Positions 1 to 8,016 of a stretch of DNA of 64,000 bases are shown here, piece after piece. The position numbers were made by a program, and so were the translations under genes. The notes under the pieces were generated by a model. It did no database searches and was not told where the DNA came from. It saw only the letters and a program-made list of their open reading frames with translations. This DNA is from Iodidimonas nitroreducens (lineage in GTDB: Bacteria > Pseudomonadota > Alphaproteobacteria > Sphingomonadales > Rhodothalassiaceae), in the NCBI GenBank assembly GCA_000710935.1, contig BAYV01000004.1, positions 25,209 to 89,208 of the forward strand. Direction: 5' to 3'. How positions within the stretch are numbered: position 1 is the first letter of the stretch; each line of letters begins with the position of its first letter.

Positions 1-2000
1 AGATTGGAGCCAAGCGCCAGAAGCTCTTGTTCCCATGGCTCCAGCTTTGCGATCAGCTTTTCTGAGGCCTTGCGATCAGATGGGGCGACCGTGAATTCAT
101 CATGCGCATTATAAAAATCGCGCAGATGGGGTTCGCGGTCGGTGCGGCGTTCCATCCCTTCGTCGCGCTGCAGGGTGATGGAACGGGGGGCCTCAGCTTT
201 TTGGGCGCGTTTCCATTCGGCCTCCACATCGGGATTTTTGGTATCGATGGTCGCCAATGTGATCTGATCAAGGCTGATATCCACATGATCGGTGGAATAA
301 AACCAGCCCCGCAAGAACCAATCGAGATCGATGCCGCTGGCATCTTCCATGGTGCGGAAAAAATCGGCGGGCTGGGGCCGTTTAAAGGCCCAGCGCCGGA
401 CATATTCCCGGAAAGCGAAATCAAAAGCCTCGCGCCCCATCACCGTTTCGCGCAGGATAGTGAGAGCGGCAGAAACCTTGGCATAGCCGGTGATACCGCG
501 ATTGATATAGGCGTCCGACTGGGTCATGATCGGCACCTGATTGGGTCGGGTCATTCTTTCAGCCAGGTCACGCGGTTCGCTCCGCAGGGGGGCATCGGGA
601 TCAAATTCGGCAAGCGCCAGTTCATCGAGGAAGGAATTGAGCCCTTCATCCATCCACAGCCAGTGGCGTTCATCGGAATTGACGATCATCGGGAACCAAT
701 TATGGCCCACCTCATGGATCACCACCCCGATCAACCCATATTTGGTGCGTCGGGAATAGGTGCCATCTTTTTCCGGGCGCGGGGCATTGGCTGCCAGCAT
801 GGGATATTCCATACCCGAGCGGATGGGCGCATTGATCGATGTGGCATGGGGCCAGGGATAATCCATCGCCATCCGGCCATAGGTTTCAAAGGTTTGGATG
901 ATCGCCGGGGTGGAATAGCGGCTCCATAAAGGTTCGCCTTCCGCCGGATAAAGGGATTGGGCCATCACCATGCGGCCATCAGCAGTTTCATAACCCTGCG
1001 CATCCCAAATAAAGCCGGGGGCGGCGGCAAAGGCAAAATCGCGCACATTTTCAGCCTTATAATGCCAGATTACCTCGCTATCGGCTTGGCGCACGGCATT
1101 TTCCGCCGCTTCATCAGGGGTGATGATGAACAGTGGCTTTTGGGCGGTTTCCGCCTGTTCCAACCGCTGGCGTTGGGTGCGGCTCAAAACCTTATCGGGA
1201 TTTTGCAAAACCCCGGTGGCAGCGAGGGTGAAGGTTTCGGGCACGGTGATCGAGACATCAAAATCGGCAAAATCAATGGCGGGTTCGCCATACAGAAAGG
1301 CCTTGGTGATCCAGCCGCCATAATCGGTATAAGCGGCCAAACGCGGATACCACATCGAGATGAAATAATTCGGGCTGCCATCTTGCAAAATTTCATAGGC
1401 TGTCCGGTTCGACAGCTCTTTCGCCGATAAGATATTATACTGATAATCGATAATCAGGCTGGTGCTGGCCCCCGGTGCCAAAGGCTGGGGCAGATCCACG
1501 CGCATCATGCTATCGGTGATCATTGTGGGCAGGGCTTTGCCATTCTGATCGGTAACGGCTTTGATCTGATAGCCAAAATCGCCGCTTTCGATCAACCGCA
1601 TTTCGCGCAAACGGGCATAGGACAGGCGACCGGCCAAGGGATCGCTCAGGCTTTCCTGCGATGTGGAATGAGGCTTGAAGCGGTTTTGATCAAGCTGTAG
1701 CCACAAATAGGAAAGACGATCAGGCGAGCGGTTTTCATAGCGCATCTCATTCCGTCCTTCGATCCGCTTATTTGCATCATCAAGGCGCACATCGATTTTA
1801 TAATGCACATATTGCTGCCAATATTCATGCCCCGGCGCGCCGGATGCCGCCCTGATGCTGTTGGGGCCCGGCCATTGTTCTTCCAATTGCCGGAAGGCAT
1901 CATGATGGCCCGCTTTGGTTTGTGCCACCGGATGGGCATCGGCCATGTGGGCCATGAAGGATGTGATCAGAAAAATTGACAGTAAATGCACGACCCGCAT
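1..2000 (-). CDS. M1-family metallopeptidase, secreted (C-terminus beyond window edge)
   Basis: The minus-strand frame starting at ATG 2000 stays open to the left edge, giving about 666 residues without a stop, so the gene is partial. An N-terminal hydrophobic stretch (MRVVHLLSIFLITSFMAHMADA) reads as a signal peptide. The zinc site is clear: HEVGH at residues 429-433 followed after exactly 18 residues by the third ligand in WMDEG (E452), the HEXXH-X18-E pattern of gluzincin M1 peptidases. A GMEYP motif upstream replaces the classical GAMEN exopeptidase motif, as in many bacterial M1 proteins. It is probably a periplasmic or exported peptidase. Its promoter must lie in the 146 bases shared with the divergent gene at 2147. 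The family is secure; the substrate is unknown. Confidence 0.9.
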   Translation of the reverse strand, partial: MRVVHLLSIFLITSFMAHMADAHPVAQTKAGHHDAFRQLEEQWPGPNSIRAASGAPGHEYWQQYVHYKIDVRLDDANKRIEGRNEMRYENRSPDRLSYLWLQLDQNRFKPHSTSQESLSDPLAGRLSYARLREMRLIESGDFGYQIKAVTDQNGKALPTMITDSMMRVDLPQPLAPGASTSLIIDYQYNILSAKELSNRTAYEILQDGSPNYFISMWYPRLAAYTDYGGWITKAFLYGEPAIDFADFDVSITVPETFTLAATGVLQNPDKVLSRTQRQRLEQAETAQKPLFIITPDEAAENAVRQADSEVIWHYKAENVRDFAFAAAPGFIWDAQGYETADGRMVMAQSLYPAEGEPLWSRYSTPAIIQTFETYGRMAMDYPWPHATSINAPIRSGMEYPMLAANAPRPEKDGTYSRRTKYGLIGVVIHEVGHNWFPMIVNSDERHWLWMDEGLNSFLDELALAEFDPDAPLRSEPRDLAERMTRPNQVPIMTQSDAYINRGITGYAKVSAALTILRETVMGREAFDFAFREYVRRWAFKRPQPADFFRTMEDASGIDLDWFLRGWFYSTDHVDISLDQITLATIDTKNPDVEAEWKRAQKAEAPRSITLQRDEGMERRTDREPHLRDFYNAHDEFTVAPSDRKASEKLIAKLEPWEQELLALGSN

Positions 2001-2146
2001 GAAACGATCCCTTTTATTTTTTGGGCAGCTTTAACCAATTTGCTATTTCGCAGCATATCTGTAGAAGACTAGCAAAAGGCGAGATGAGAGGGCAATGCGT
2101 GTTGCAACAGGCTCATGCGCTTTTGCAGGAAAAGGAAGAAGACCGG

Positions 2147-3700
2147 ATGGCCGATCAAACCAAAAAGCGCAGTTTATATATCAGGCAATTCCAGTTTTCC
2201 GATATTGATGATGTGGTGGCGCTTTTGAAAAAAGCCTATCCCACCATGCCCACCATGGCTCCGGAAAATCTTCGCGGGCCCCTCAGCCGCTATCCCGAAG
2301 GCCAGTTTGTCGCCATTTTGGATGAGGCCATCATCGGGGTGTGCCTCACCTTTCGAATTTCTCAATCCATTGCCTTAAAGCCCCATAGCTGGGCCGAGAT
2401 TACCGGCAATGGCTTTGCCTCGCGCCATGATCCCGATGGATCCGTGCTCTATGGCATGGAGGTTGCGGTCGATCCCGATGTGCGCGGCTTGAAAATCGGC
2501 CAAAGACTTTATGATGCGCGGAAAAAACTGGCCCGCGAGCAGGGCTTGAAGGGCATTGTTTTTGCGGGCCGGATGCCCGGCTATGGGCGGCGGCGGCGGC
2601 GCTTTCCAACGCCTGAAGCCTATCTGGAAGCGGCCCAGGATCGCCGGGTGCGCGATAGCGTGATCGGCTTTCAATTGCGCAATAATTTCGAGCCGGTGCA
2701 GATTTTGCACGATTATCTGCCCAGCGACAAAGAAAGCTTTGGCTGCGCTGTTTTGATGCAGTGGCATAATCCCGATATTGCCAATACCGAAGAAACCAAA
2801 GGCATTCATCGCAGCCGGGTCAGCGGGCGTCCGGTGCGGGTGGCCACCGTTCAGATGGAAATGCGGGCGGTGGATTCCTTTGAGGAATTCATCAAGAATG
2901 TGGCCTATTTCACCGAGGTCGCAAGCGATTATCGCTCTGATTTCGTGGTGTTCCCTGAACTCTTTACCCTGCAATTACTCTCTGCCGAGCCGAAAAAGCT
3001 GACCCCTCAGGAAGGGATTGAGGCGCTGACCCGCTATGCCGAACAATTTCGCGAAACCATGCGCGATCTGGCGATGCGCTATAATATCAATATCATTGGC
3101 GGCTCAACCCCGGTGCGCATGGAGGGGGGGGATGTGAAAAACATCACCTATGTATTCCTGCGCGATGGGGCGGTTCATGCCCAGGATAAAATCCACCCCA
3201 CCCCCAATGAGCGTTTCTGGTGGAATATCAAGGGGGGAACAGAGGTGGCGGCGATCCCCACCGATTGCGGCATGATCGGGGTTTTGATCTGCTATGACAG
3301 CGAATTTCCCGAACTCGCCCGCCGATTGGTGGATCAGGGCGCCCTGATCCTGTTCGTGCCTTTTTGCACCGATGAACGGCAAAGCTATTTGCGGGTGCGC
3401 TATTGTGCCCAGGCGCGGGCGGTGGAAAATCAAAGCTATGTGGTGATGGCGGGGAATGTCGGCAATCTGCCGAATGTCGAGAATATGGACATTCAATATG
3501 CCCAAAGCTGCATCCTCACCCCTTGCGATTTTCCCTTTGCCCGGGATGGAATCGCCGCCGATACCACCCCCAATGCCGAAACCGTGGCTTTTGCCGATCT
3601 GCATCTTGATGATCTGGTGCGGGCGCGCAATTCCGGCACGGTGACCAATCTGAAGGACCGGCGCTTTGATCTTTATCATATCGATTGGGAGCGCAAATAA
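2147..3700 (+). CDS. GNAT acetyltransferase-carbon-nitrogen hydrolase fusion protein
   Basis: A 517-residue two-domain protein. Residues about 10-215 form a GNAT N-acetyltransferase domain with the acetyl-CoA loop region around GLKIGQRLYDAR. Residues about 225-510 form a nitrilase-superfamily amidohydrolase with the catalytic triad E271 (in VVFPELF), K348 (in DKIHPT) and C382 (in LICYDSEFPE). I chose ATG 2147 because AGGAAAAGGAAGAAG lies just upstream; the frame is open back to a TTG at 2021, but that gives an unnatural N-terminal extension. Bifunctional GNAT/nitrilase proteins are a recognised bacterial family whose substrate is generally unassigned. It converges with the CDF exporter gene 12 bases downstream and is probably transcribed alone. 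Function beyond an amide-hydrolysis and acyl-transfer chemistry is inference. Confidence 0.93.
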   Translation: MADQTKKRSLYIRQFQFSDIDDVVALLKKAYPTMPTMAPENLRGPLSRYPEGQFVAILDEAIIGVCLTFRISQSIALKPHSWAEITGNGFASRHDPDGSVLYGMEVAVDPDVRGLKIGQRLYDARKKLAREQGLKGIVFAGRMPGYGRRRRRFPTPEAYLEAAQDRRVRDSVIGFQLRNNFEPVQILHDYLPSDKESFGCAVLMQWHNPDIANTEETKGIHRSRVSGRPVRVATVQMEMRAVDSFEEFIKNVAYFTEVASDYRSDFVVFPELFTLQLLSAEPKKLTPQEGIEALTRYAEQFRETMRDLAMRYNINIIGGSTPVRMEGGDVKNITYVFLRDGAVHAQDKIHPTPNERFWWNIKGGTEVAAIPTDCGMIGVLICYDSEFPELARRLVDQGALILFVPFCTDERQSYLRVRYCAQARAVENQSYVVMAGNVGNLPNVENMDIQYAQSCILTPCDFPFARDGIAADTTPNAETVAFADLHLDDLVRARNSGTVTNLKDRRFDLYHIDWERK

Positions 3701-3712
3701 ATCCCAGTGGAA

Positions 3713-4636
3713 TCATCTTGGCGGATGATCGGCGCAGCCATCAGATTCGATCTGAATGGTGCTGTGGGTGATGCCATAGCGTTTGGCAAGGAAATCTTTT
3801 ACGCGCAGTAACACATCATCGGCGCGATCTTCGGGCCGGATGGTGATATGCATGGTCAAAAGCGGGCGTTCGGCGGTTAAAAGCCAGACATGCAGATGGT
3901 GCACATCGCAAATTTGCACGATTTCGTTTGAAAGTTCACGCGCCAGAGTTTCGGGATCGATATGATCGGGCGCACCTTCCATCAGGATATGCAGGGTTCG
4001 CCGGGTGATCGACCAACCGGCGCGGATCAAAAGCCCCGCCACCAGCAAGGACAGCAGCGGGTCGATGGGGGTCCAGCCCGTATAAAGAATGACGATGGCG
4101 GCGATGATCGCGGCGATTGAGCCCAGAATATCGCCAATCACATGCCATAAAGCCGCGCGGATATTGAGATTGTTTCGATCCGCCCCGTGGATCAGACGAA
4201 AAGCGACGAGATTGACCAGAAGCCCGACGATCGCCACCGCCAGCATCGGTCCGGCCATCACCTCGGGCGGGGAGGCGATGCGCTTTAACGCCTCGATCAC
4301 GATCCAGATCGTCAAAACTAAAAGCGCCAATCCATTGATGAAAGCGGCGATCACCTCGAATCGGTAATAGCCAAAGCTTTTGCCCCTATCATGGGGGCGG
4401 CGAGAGATGCGAAAGGCGGAAAAGGCGAGCGCCAGCGCCGCCGCATCGGTCAGCATATGCCCGGCATCCGCCAAAAGGGCGAGGGAGCCGGATAAAATCC
4501 CCCCCGCCACTTCGATCAGCATGAAGCCGCCGATCAAAAGCATCGCAAAGAATGTGCGGCGCTCGTTCAGATGATCATGCCCACCGCTATGGCTGTGGAG
4601 GGCGCCATGGCTGTGGCTGTGATGATCTCTATGCAT
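3713..4636 (-). CDS. Cation diffusion facilitator (CDF) metal exporter, CzcD/ZitB-like
   Basis: A 307-residue inner-membrane transporter. The N-terminus is histidine-rich (HRDHHSHSHG followed by HSHSGGHDH), a typical metal-binding leader. Six hydrophobic segments occupy about residues 25-215. The two HxxxD-type transport-site motifs are visible in LADAGHMLTDA and WHVIGDILGS. A cytoplasmic C-terminal domain with HHLHVW follows, as in zinc-exporting CDF proteins. The family uses proton exchange to expel Zn2+, Cd2+ or Co2+; Zn2+ is the likely substrate here by similarity. It is followed on the same strand by nothing close and converges with the GNAT-nitrilase gene. The Zn-uptake genes lie about 4 kb away, so metal homeostasis is represented twice in this region. 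Confidence 0.93.
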   Translation of the reverse strand: MHRDHHSHSHGALHSHSGGHDHLNERRTFFAMLLIGGFMLIEVAGGILSGSLALLADAGHMLTDAAALALAFSAFRISRRPHDRGKSFGYYRFEVIAAFINGLALLVLTIWIVIEALKRIASPPEVMAGPMLAVAIVGLLVNLVAFRLIHGADRNNLNIRAALWHVIGDILGSIAAIIAAIVILYTGWTPIDPLLSLLVAGLLIRAGWSITRRTLHILMEGAPDHIDPETLARELSNEIVQICDVHHLHVWLLTAERPLLTMHITIRPEDRADDVLLRVKDFLAKRYGITHSTIQIESDGCADHPPR

Positions 4637-4672
4637 GAAGGGAATCCGGGGACTTTGGCCGAGTTTACTGGT

Positions 4673-5161
4673 TTACCGGCTTTTGATCATGTCGCGATGG
4701 AAAAAGAGCAGAGCTGCGCTGGAAATCCACACCAGCAGCGCCATGATGAACAGGCTGCCGCCATCGCTGGCGATTTGATCGGCTTCGCTGCCCACCACAA
4801 TGCCAAGAGGGGTGAACAGATGGAAGAAGATCGCGCCGCTGATCACCCCAAGGGCCAAGAGCGCGCCCACGGCATGGGTTTTTGCGGCCCGGCCTTGCCC
4901 CTTCAGGCCGCCCAGGGCCGCCCCCGCAAGCAAAAGCAGGCTGGCGATCAATTCCGCCACCCCCACGATCTGTTGGCTGAAAATGCCGCCGGGGGCAAAA
5001 AGCCCGGAAAGGCCAAGGCTGCTTTGGGCCCAGCCCTCAATGGTTTTGAAAATATAGACCGGCTCGGGTGCTCCGGTAAATTTGAAAGCCAAGGATTGCA
5101 CAAAAACAAAGGCAATGAACACGGTCAGCAACCAGGGCAGAATTTTTTTCACAAAAGTCAT
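4673..5161 (-). CDS. DoxX-like small integral membrane protein
   Basis: A 162-residue protein with four predicted hydrophobic helices: near residues 7-25, 60-82, 95-118 and 133-152. The start ATG 5161 is preceded by AAGGAGAGAG at good spacing. The order of helices and the loop containing FKFTGAPEPVYIF resemble DoxX/DoxX-like membrane proteins, but the match is weak and no catalytic motif is visible. It lies 36 bases upstream of the CDF exporter on the same strand, so the two may be cotranscribed from a promoter in the 77-base gap to the divergent M20 gene. Function unknown. Confidence 0.7.
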   Translation of the reverse strand: MTFVKKILPWLLTVFIAFVFVQSLAFKFTGAPEPVYIFKTIEGWAQSSLGLSGLFAPGGIFSQQIVGVAELIASLLLLAGAALGGLKGQGRAAKTHAVGALLALGVISGAIFFHLFTPLGIVVGSEADQIASDGGSLFIMALLVWISSAALLFFHRDMIKSR

Positions 5162-5196
5162 GGCTCTCTCCTTTATTTCGCATCATGCTTGCATCT

Positions 5197-5202
5197 TATA
5201 AT
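5197..5202 (+). promoter_or_regulatory. Candidate -10 element for the M20 amidohydrolase gene
   Basis: A perfect TATAAT lies 37 bases upstream of the chosen start at 5239. No good -35 is seen at 17 bases (TATTTC at 5174-5179). A transcript starting near 5209 would exclude the far-upstream ATG at 5185 and supports the internal start. This is pattern matching only. Confidence 0.35.
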
Positions 5203-5238
5203 GTGAGAGTGCCACTAAAAATGACAAAGGGGATCAAG

Positions 5239-6630
5239 ATGATGTGTTTGCCAAAAATTTCGGGGCCGAGGTCATGGCGGCGGGGCCGTCATCATCTGGG
5301 GGCTTTCGCGCTGATGGCGGCCTTCTTTGCGCCCGGCCTCGGTTGGGCGCAGGTGTCTGGCTCGCAATCGCCCGCAGATGATGCCGCCATCGAAAGCGGC
5401 ATTGAAAGCGATTATGCTTATCTTGAAAAGCTTTATACCCATCTTCATGCCCATCCTGAATTGTCGTTTCAAGAAGCCGAGACCGCAGCCCGTATGGCCA
5501 GCGAGCTTGGGGAATTGGGTTTTGATGTCACCCCCGATGTGGGCGGCCATGGGCTTGTGGGGGTTTTTAAAAACGGCCCCGGCCCCACGCTTTTGATCCG
5601 CGCCGATATGGATGCCCTGCCGGTGAAGGAAATGACCGGAAAGCCCTATGCCTCAACGGTAACGGCGGTGGAACAGAATGGCCAGGATGTGCATGTGATG
5701 CATGCCTGCGGTCATGATGTGCATATGACCGTTTTTGTTGGCACGGCGCGGCGGCTGGTGGCTTTGCGCGATCAATGGTCGGGCACTTTGGTGATGATAG
5801 GCCAGCCGGCGGAAGAACGCGGAGCCGGGGCCAAAGCGATGATTTCTGATGGTTTGTTCGAGCGCTTTCCTCGTCCCGATTATAACATCGCGCTGCATGT
5901 CAGCTCATCTTTGGCGGCGGGCAAGCTGGCTTATGTTTCGGGCTATGCCCTTGCCAATGTGGATTCGGTGGATATTGCTGTGCACGGCATTGGCGGGCAT
6001 GGCGCCTATCCCCATGCCACCAAAGATCCGGTGGTGCTGGCCAGCCAGATCGTGATGGGCCTGCAAACCATCGCCAGCCGCGAGGTGGACCCGCAAGATC
6101 CGGTGGTGGTGACGGTGGGATCGATCCATGGCGGCACCAAGCACAATATCATCGGTGATCGGGTCGATCTGCAACTGACCGTGCGCAGCTATTCCGATGC
6201 CACCCGCAATCGCGTTTTGGCAGCTATCGAGCGGATCACCAAAAATACCGCGCTGGCTTTTGGCCTGCCGTCAGATCGCTTGCCCGAAGTGGTGGTGAAG
6301 GATGAATTCACCCCCTCCACCTATAATGATCCCGATCTCACTGCGCGATTGGTTGCAGCCCTCAGCGGGCCTTTGGGGGCAGAGAATGTGTTGGAAACCC
6401 AGCCGGTGATGGGGGGTGAGGATTTTGGCCGCTATGGCCGCGAAGGCATTCCCAGTGTGATTTTCTGGCTGGGTGCGGTGGAGCCTGAAAAAGTGGAAGC
6501 GGCAGCGCGCGGAGAGATCAGCCTGCCATCCCTTCATTCGCCATTTTTTGCGCCCTTACCCGAACCCACGATCAAAACCGGGGTGGAGGCGATGACCCAT
6601 GCAGCCCTTGATCTGTTTGGCGGCGAATAG
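5239..6630 (+). CDS. Secreted M20 family amidohydrolase (HipO/AmhX-like metallohydrolase)
   Basis: About 463 residues from ATG 5239, preceded by AAAGGGGAT; the frame is open to ATG 5185 but a TATAAT at 5197 argues against that start. The N-terminus carries a twin-Arg containing basic region and a hydrophobic stretch ending GLGWAQ, a likely signal peptide. The M20D zinc site is visible as HACGHDVHM, with a further metal motif in GGEDFGRYG near the C-terminus, and the lid domain begins around IAVHGIGGHGAYPH. These enzymes hydrolyse N-acyl amino acids, hippurate-like amides or amino-acid conjugates. Here the enzyme should act in the periplasm. The exact substrate is not predictable. It is monocistronic as far as can be seen, followed by a 126-base gap. 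Confidence 0.92.
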   Translation: MMCLPKISGPRSWRRGRHHLGAFALMAAFFAPGLGWAQVSGSQSPADDAAIESGIESDYAYLEKLYTHLHAHPELSFQEAETAARMASELGELGFDVTPDVGGHGLVGVFKNGPGPTLLIRADMDALPVKEMTGKPYASTVTAVEQNGQDVHVMHACGHDVHMTVFVGTARRLVALRDQWSGTLVMIGQPAEERGAGAKAMISDGLFERFPRPDYNIALHVSSSLAAGKLAYVSGYALANVDSVDIAVHGIGGHGAYPHATKDPVVLASQIVMGLQTIASREVDPQDPVVVTVGSIHGGTKHNIIGDRVDLQLTVRSYSDATRNRVLAAIERITKNTALAFGLPSDRLPEVVVKDEFTPSTYNDPDLTARLVAALSGPLGAENVLETQPVMGGEDFGRYGREGIPSVIFWLGAVEPEKVEAAARGEISLPSLHSPFFAPLPEPTIKTGVEAMTHAALDLFGGE

Positions 6631-6756
6631 GATTTGGGGTGGGGCTTTTGATGTGGCTAAGCCTTCATTTTGATCATTTGTGATCCGATGATGGATTGAC
6701 CAAGGGGCCGATCCGGGGTCATGCTTTTCTTTGCAGTGTTGGAGGGAGGAAGAACC

Positions 6757-7173
6757 ATGATTCCCGGAAAGCCGCCGCAAGAGCAGATAGACGACGATGA
6801 CAGCCCGCTTAATATCACGGTAGACACCGTTTCCCATATCATCGAACGGGTGCAGGAAGCCTATGGCGATCTGCCCCATGATCATGAAGGGGACGGGGAT
6901 GTGGATGTGACGGAGCGCCGAGGCGCCGAAGCCGATTTCAATGCGCTGGCAGAATTCATCGATGATTTGAATGAGGATGAACGCATCGATCTGGTGACCC
7001 TGATGTGGGTGGGGCGGGGCACCTTCAGCGTCGATGAACTGCCCCAAATCAGGGCAGAAGCCCGACGCGAGGCCACCCACACAACCGCTGAGTATCTGCT
7101 TTCCACCCCCTTGCTCGCTATCTATCTGGCTGATGGGCTTGAAGCCTTTGGGTTGGCGGTGGAAAGCGATTAA
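6757..7173 (+). CDS. DUF3775 domain-containing protein
   Basis: A 138-residue acidic, cytoplasmic protein. The start ATG 6757 is preceded by the strong Shine-Dalgarno GGAGGGAGGAAG; the frame extends to 6721 but that start lacks a ribosome binding site. The segment from LNITVDTVSHIIERVQ through DLNEDERIDLVTLMW to the C-terminal TAEYLLSTPLLAIYL matches my recollection of the DUF3775 family, common in Alphaproteobacteria and without known function. The N-terminus contains a run of five Asp/Glu-rich residues (QIDDDD). The gene ends just before the palindromic repeat at 7192, which may serve as its 3' end. Confidence 0.8.
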   Translation: MIPGKPPQEQIDDDDSPLNITVDTVSHIIERVQEAYGDLPHDHEGDGDVDVTERRGAEADFNALAEFIDDLNEDERIDLVTLMWVGRGTFSVDELPQIRAEARREATHTTAEYLLSTPLLAIYLADGLEAFGLAVESD

Positions 7174-7191
7174 GGGGATCAGGCACGCCGC

Positions 7192-7284
7192 TTAGAGCAT
7201 TTTCCGATCAAAGTGGATCGGATCAAATGCTCTAAATATTTGTTTGACCGCGTCGTGATTCTACTCCGCTCGAAATCGCTCTAG
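7192..7284. repeat. Palindromic intergenic repeat element (alphaproteobacterial dispersed-repeat type)
   Basis: Two joined parts. The first is a hairpin: TTAGAGCATTT (7192-7202) pairs with AAATGCTCTAA (7225-7235), and TCCGATC (7203-7209) pairs with GATCGGA (7216-7222), with a two-base bulge. The second part (7241-7284) holds TTCTACTCCGCTCGAAATCGCTCTAG, which resembles the GAGCGATTTCGAGCG-type dispersed repeats I recall from Alphaproteobacteria. It sits between convergent genes and its last CTA gives the stop codon of the GST gene on the minus strand. No second copy is seen in this window. It may also act as a bidirectional terminator. Confidence 0.7.
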
Positions 7285-7916
7285 ACATCGGGGACGCAGA
7301 CACCCTTTTGCACGGCCGGACGCTTTGAGATTTCAGTCAGCCATCTTTGGATATGGAGCATATCGGGAAGTTTGCCCTGCGTTTCTTCCTGCAGGAATTT
7401 CAAGCCGAATTTGGTCCATGAAAAGCTGGCGATATCGGCGATGCTATAGTCGTCTCCGGCCAGATAGGCGCTTTTGGAAAGCTGGTTATCCATCACCGAA
7501 AGCAGGCGGCTCGATTCATCGCGATAGCGTTCGATAGCATAAGGCACGCGATGGGGCGCATAATGATAGAAATGAAAAGCCTGCCCCATCATCGGGCCCA
7601 GATTGGCCGCTTGCCAGATCAACCAATTCATCACCCGATAGCGATCTTCGCTCTTCTCAGGCAGGAATTTCCCGGTTTTCTCGGCCAGATAAAGCAGGAT
7701 GGAAACTGATTCGAAAATCGTGATATCGCCCGATGGGCCATCATGATCGACCAGTGCAGGGATTTTTCCATTCGGGTTGATGGCCAGGAATTCAGCGCGT
7801 TTTTGCAATCCCTTGCCGATATCGGTGGGAAAAACAGTATAATCCAGCGCACATTCCTCAAGCATGATCGAGGCCTTGTGCCCATTGGGGGTGGCCCATG
7901 TATAAAGATCAATCAT
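7281..7916 (-). CDS. Glutathione S-transferase family protein, YfcG/YghU-like
   Basis: A 211-residue cytoplasmic protein with an N-terminal thioredoxin-like domain (MIDLYTWATPNGHKASIMLEE), the cis-Pro/GSH-binding segment NPNGKIPALVDHD, and IFESVSILLYLAEK, followed by an all-helical C-terminal domain. The TPNGxK active-site region is typical of the Nu-class YfcG/YghU proteins, which reduce disulfides with glutathione. Start ATG 7916 has AAGGAGATGCC upstream. The stop codon TAG (7283-7281) falls inside the palindromic repeat, so insertion of the repeat may have reset the C-terminus. Monocistronic by appearance. Confidence 0.9.
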   Translation of the reverse strand: MIDLYTWATPNGHKASIMLEECALDYTVFPTDIGKGLQKRAEFLAINPNGKIPALVDHDGPSGDITIFESVSILLYLAEKTGKFLPEKSEDRYRVMNWLIWQAANLGPMMGQAFHFYHYAPHRVPYAIERYRDESSRLLSVMDNQLSKSAYLAGDDYSIADIASFSWTKFGLKFLQEETQGKLPDMLHIQRWLTEISKRPAVQKGVCVPDV

Positions 7917-8016
7917 GGCATCTCCTTGGTTTGGTGTTTTTTGACCTCCGGTTCAGGCAGATTACCAAAAGGCGCCGATGGGGCCCTTTGATCATGCGCG
8001 GGTAAACCTCAATTCC

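Noticed and set aside
102..1430. Plus-strand frames opposite the M1 peptidase
   Set aside because: The minus strand carries an uninterrupted peptidase with signal peptide and full zinc site, so the plus frames are shadows.
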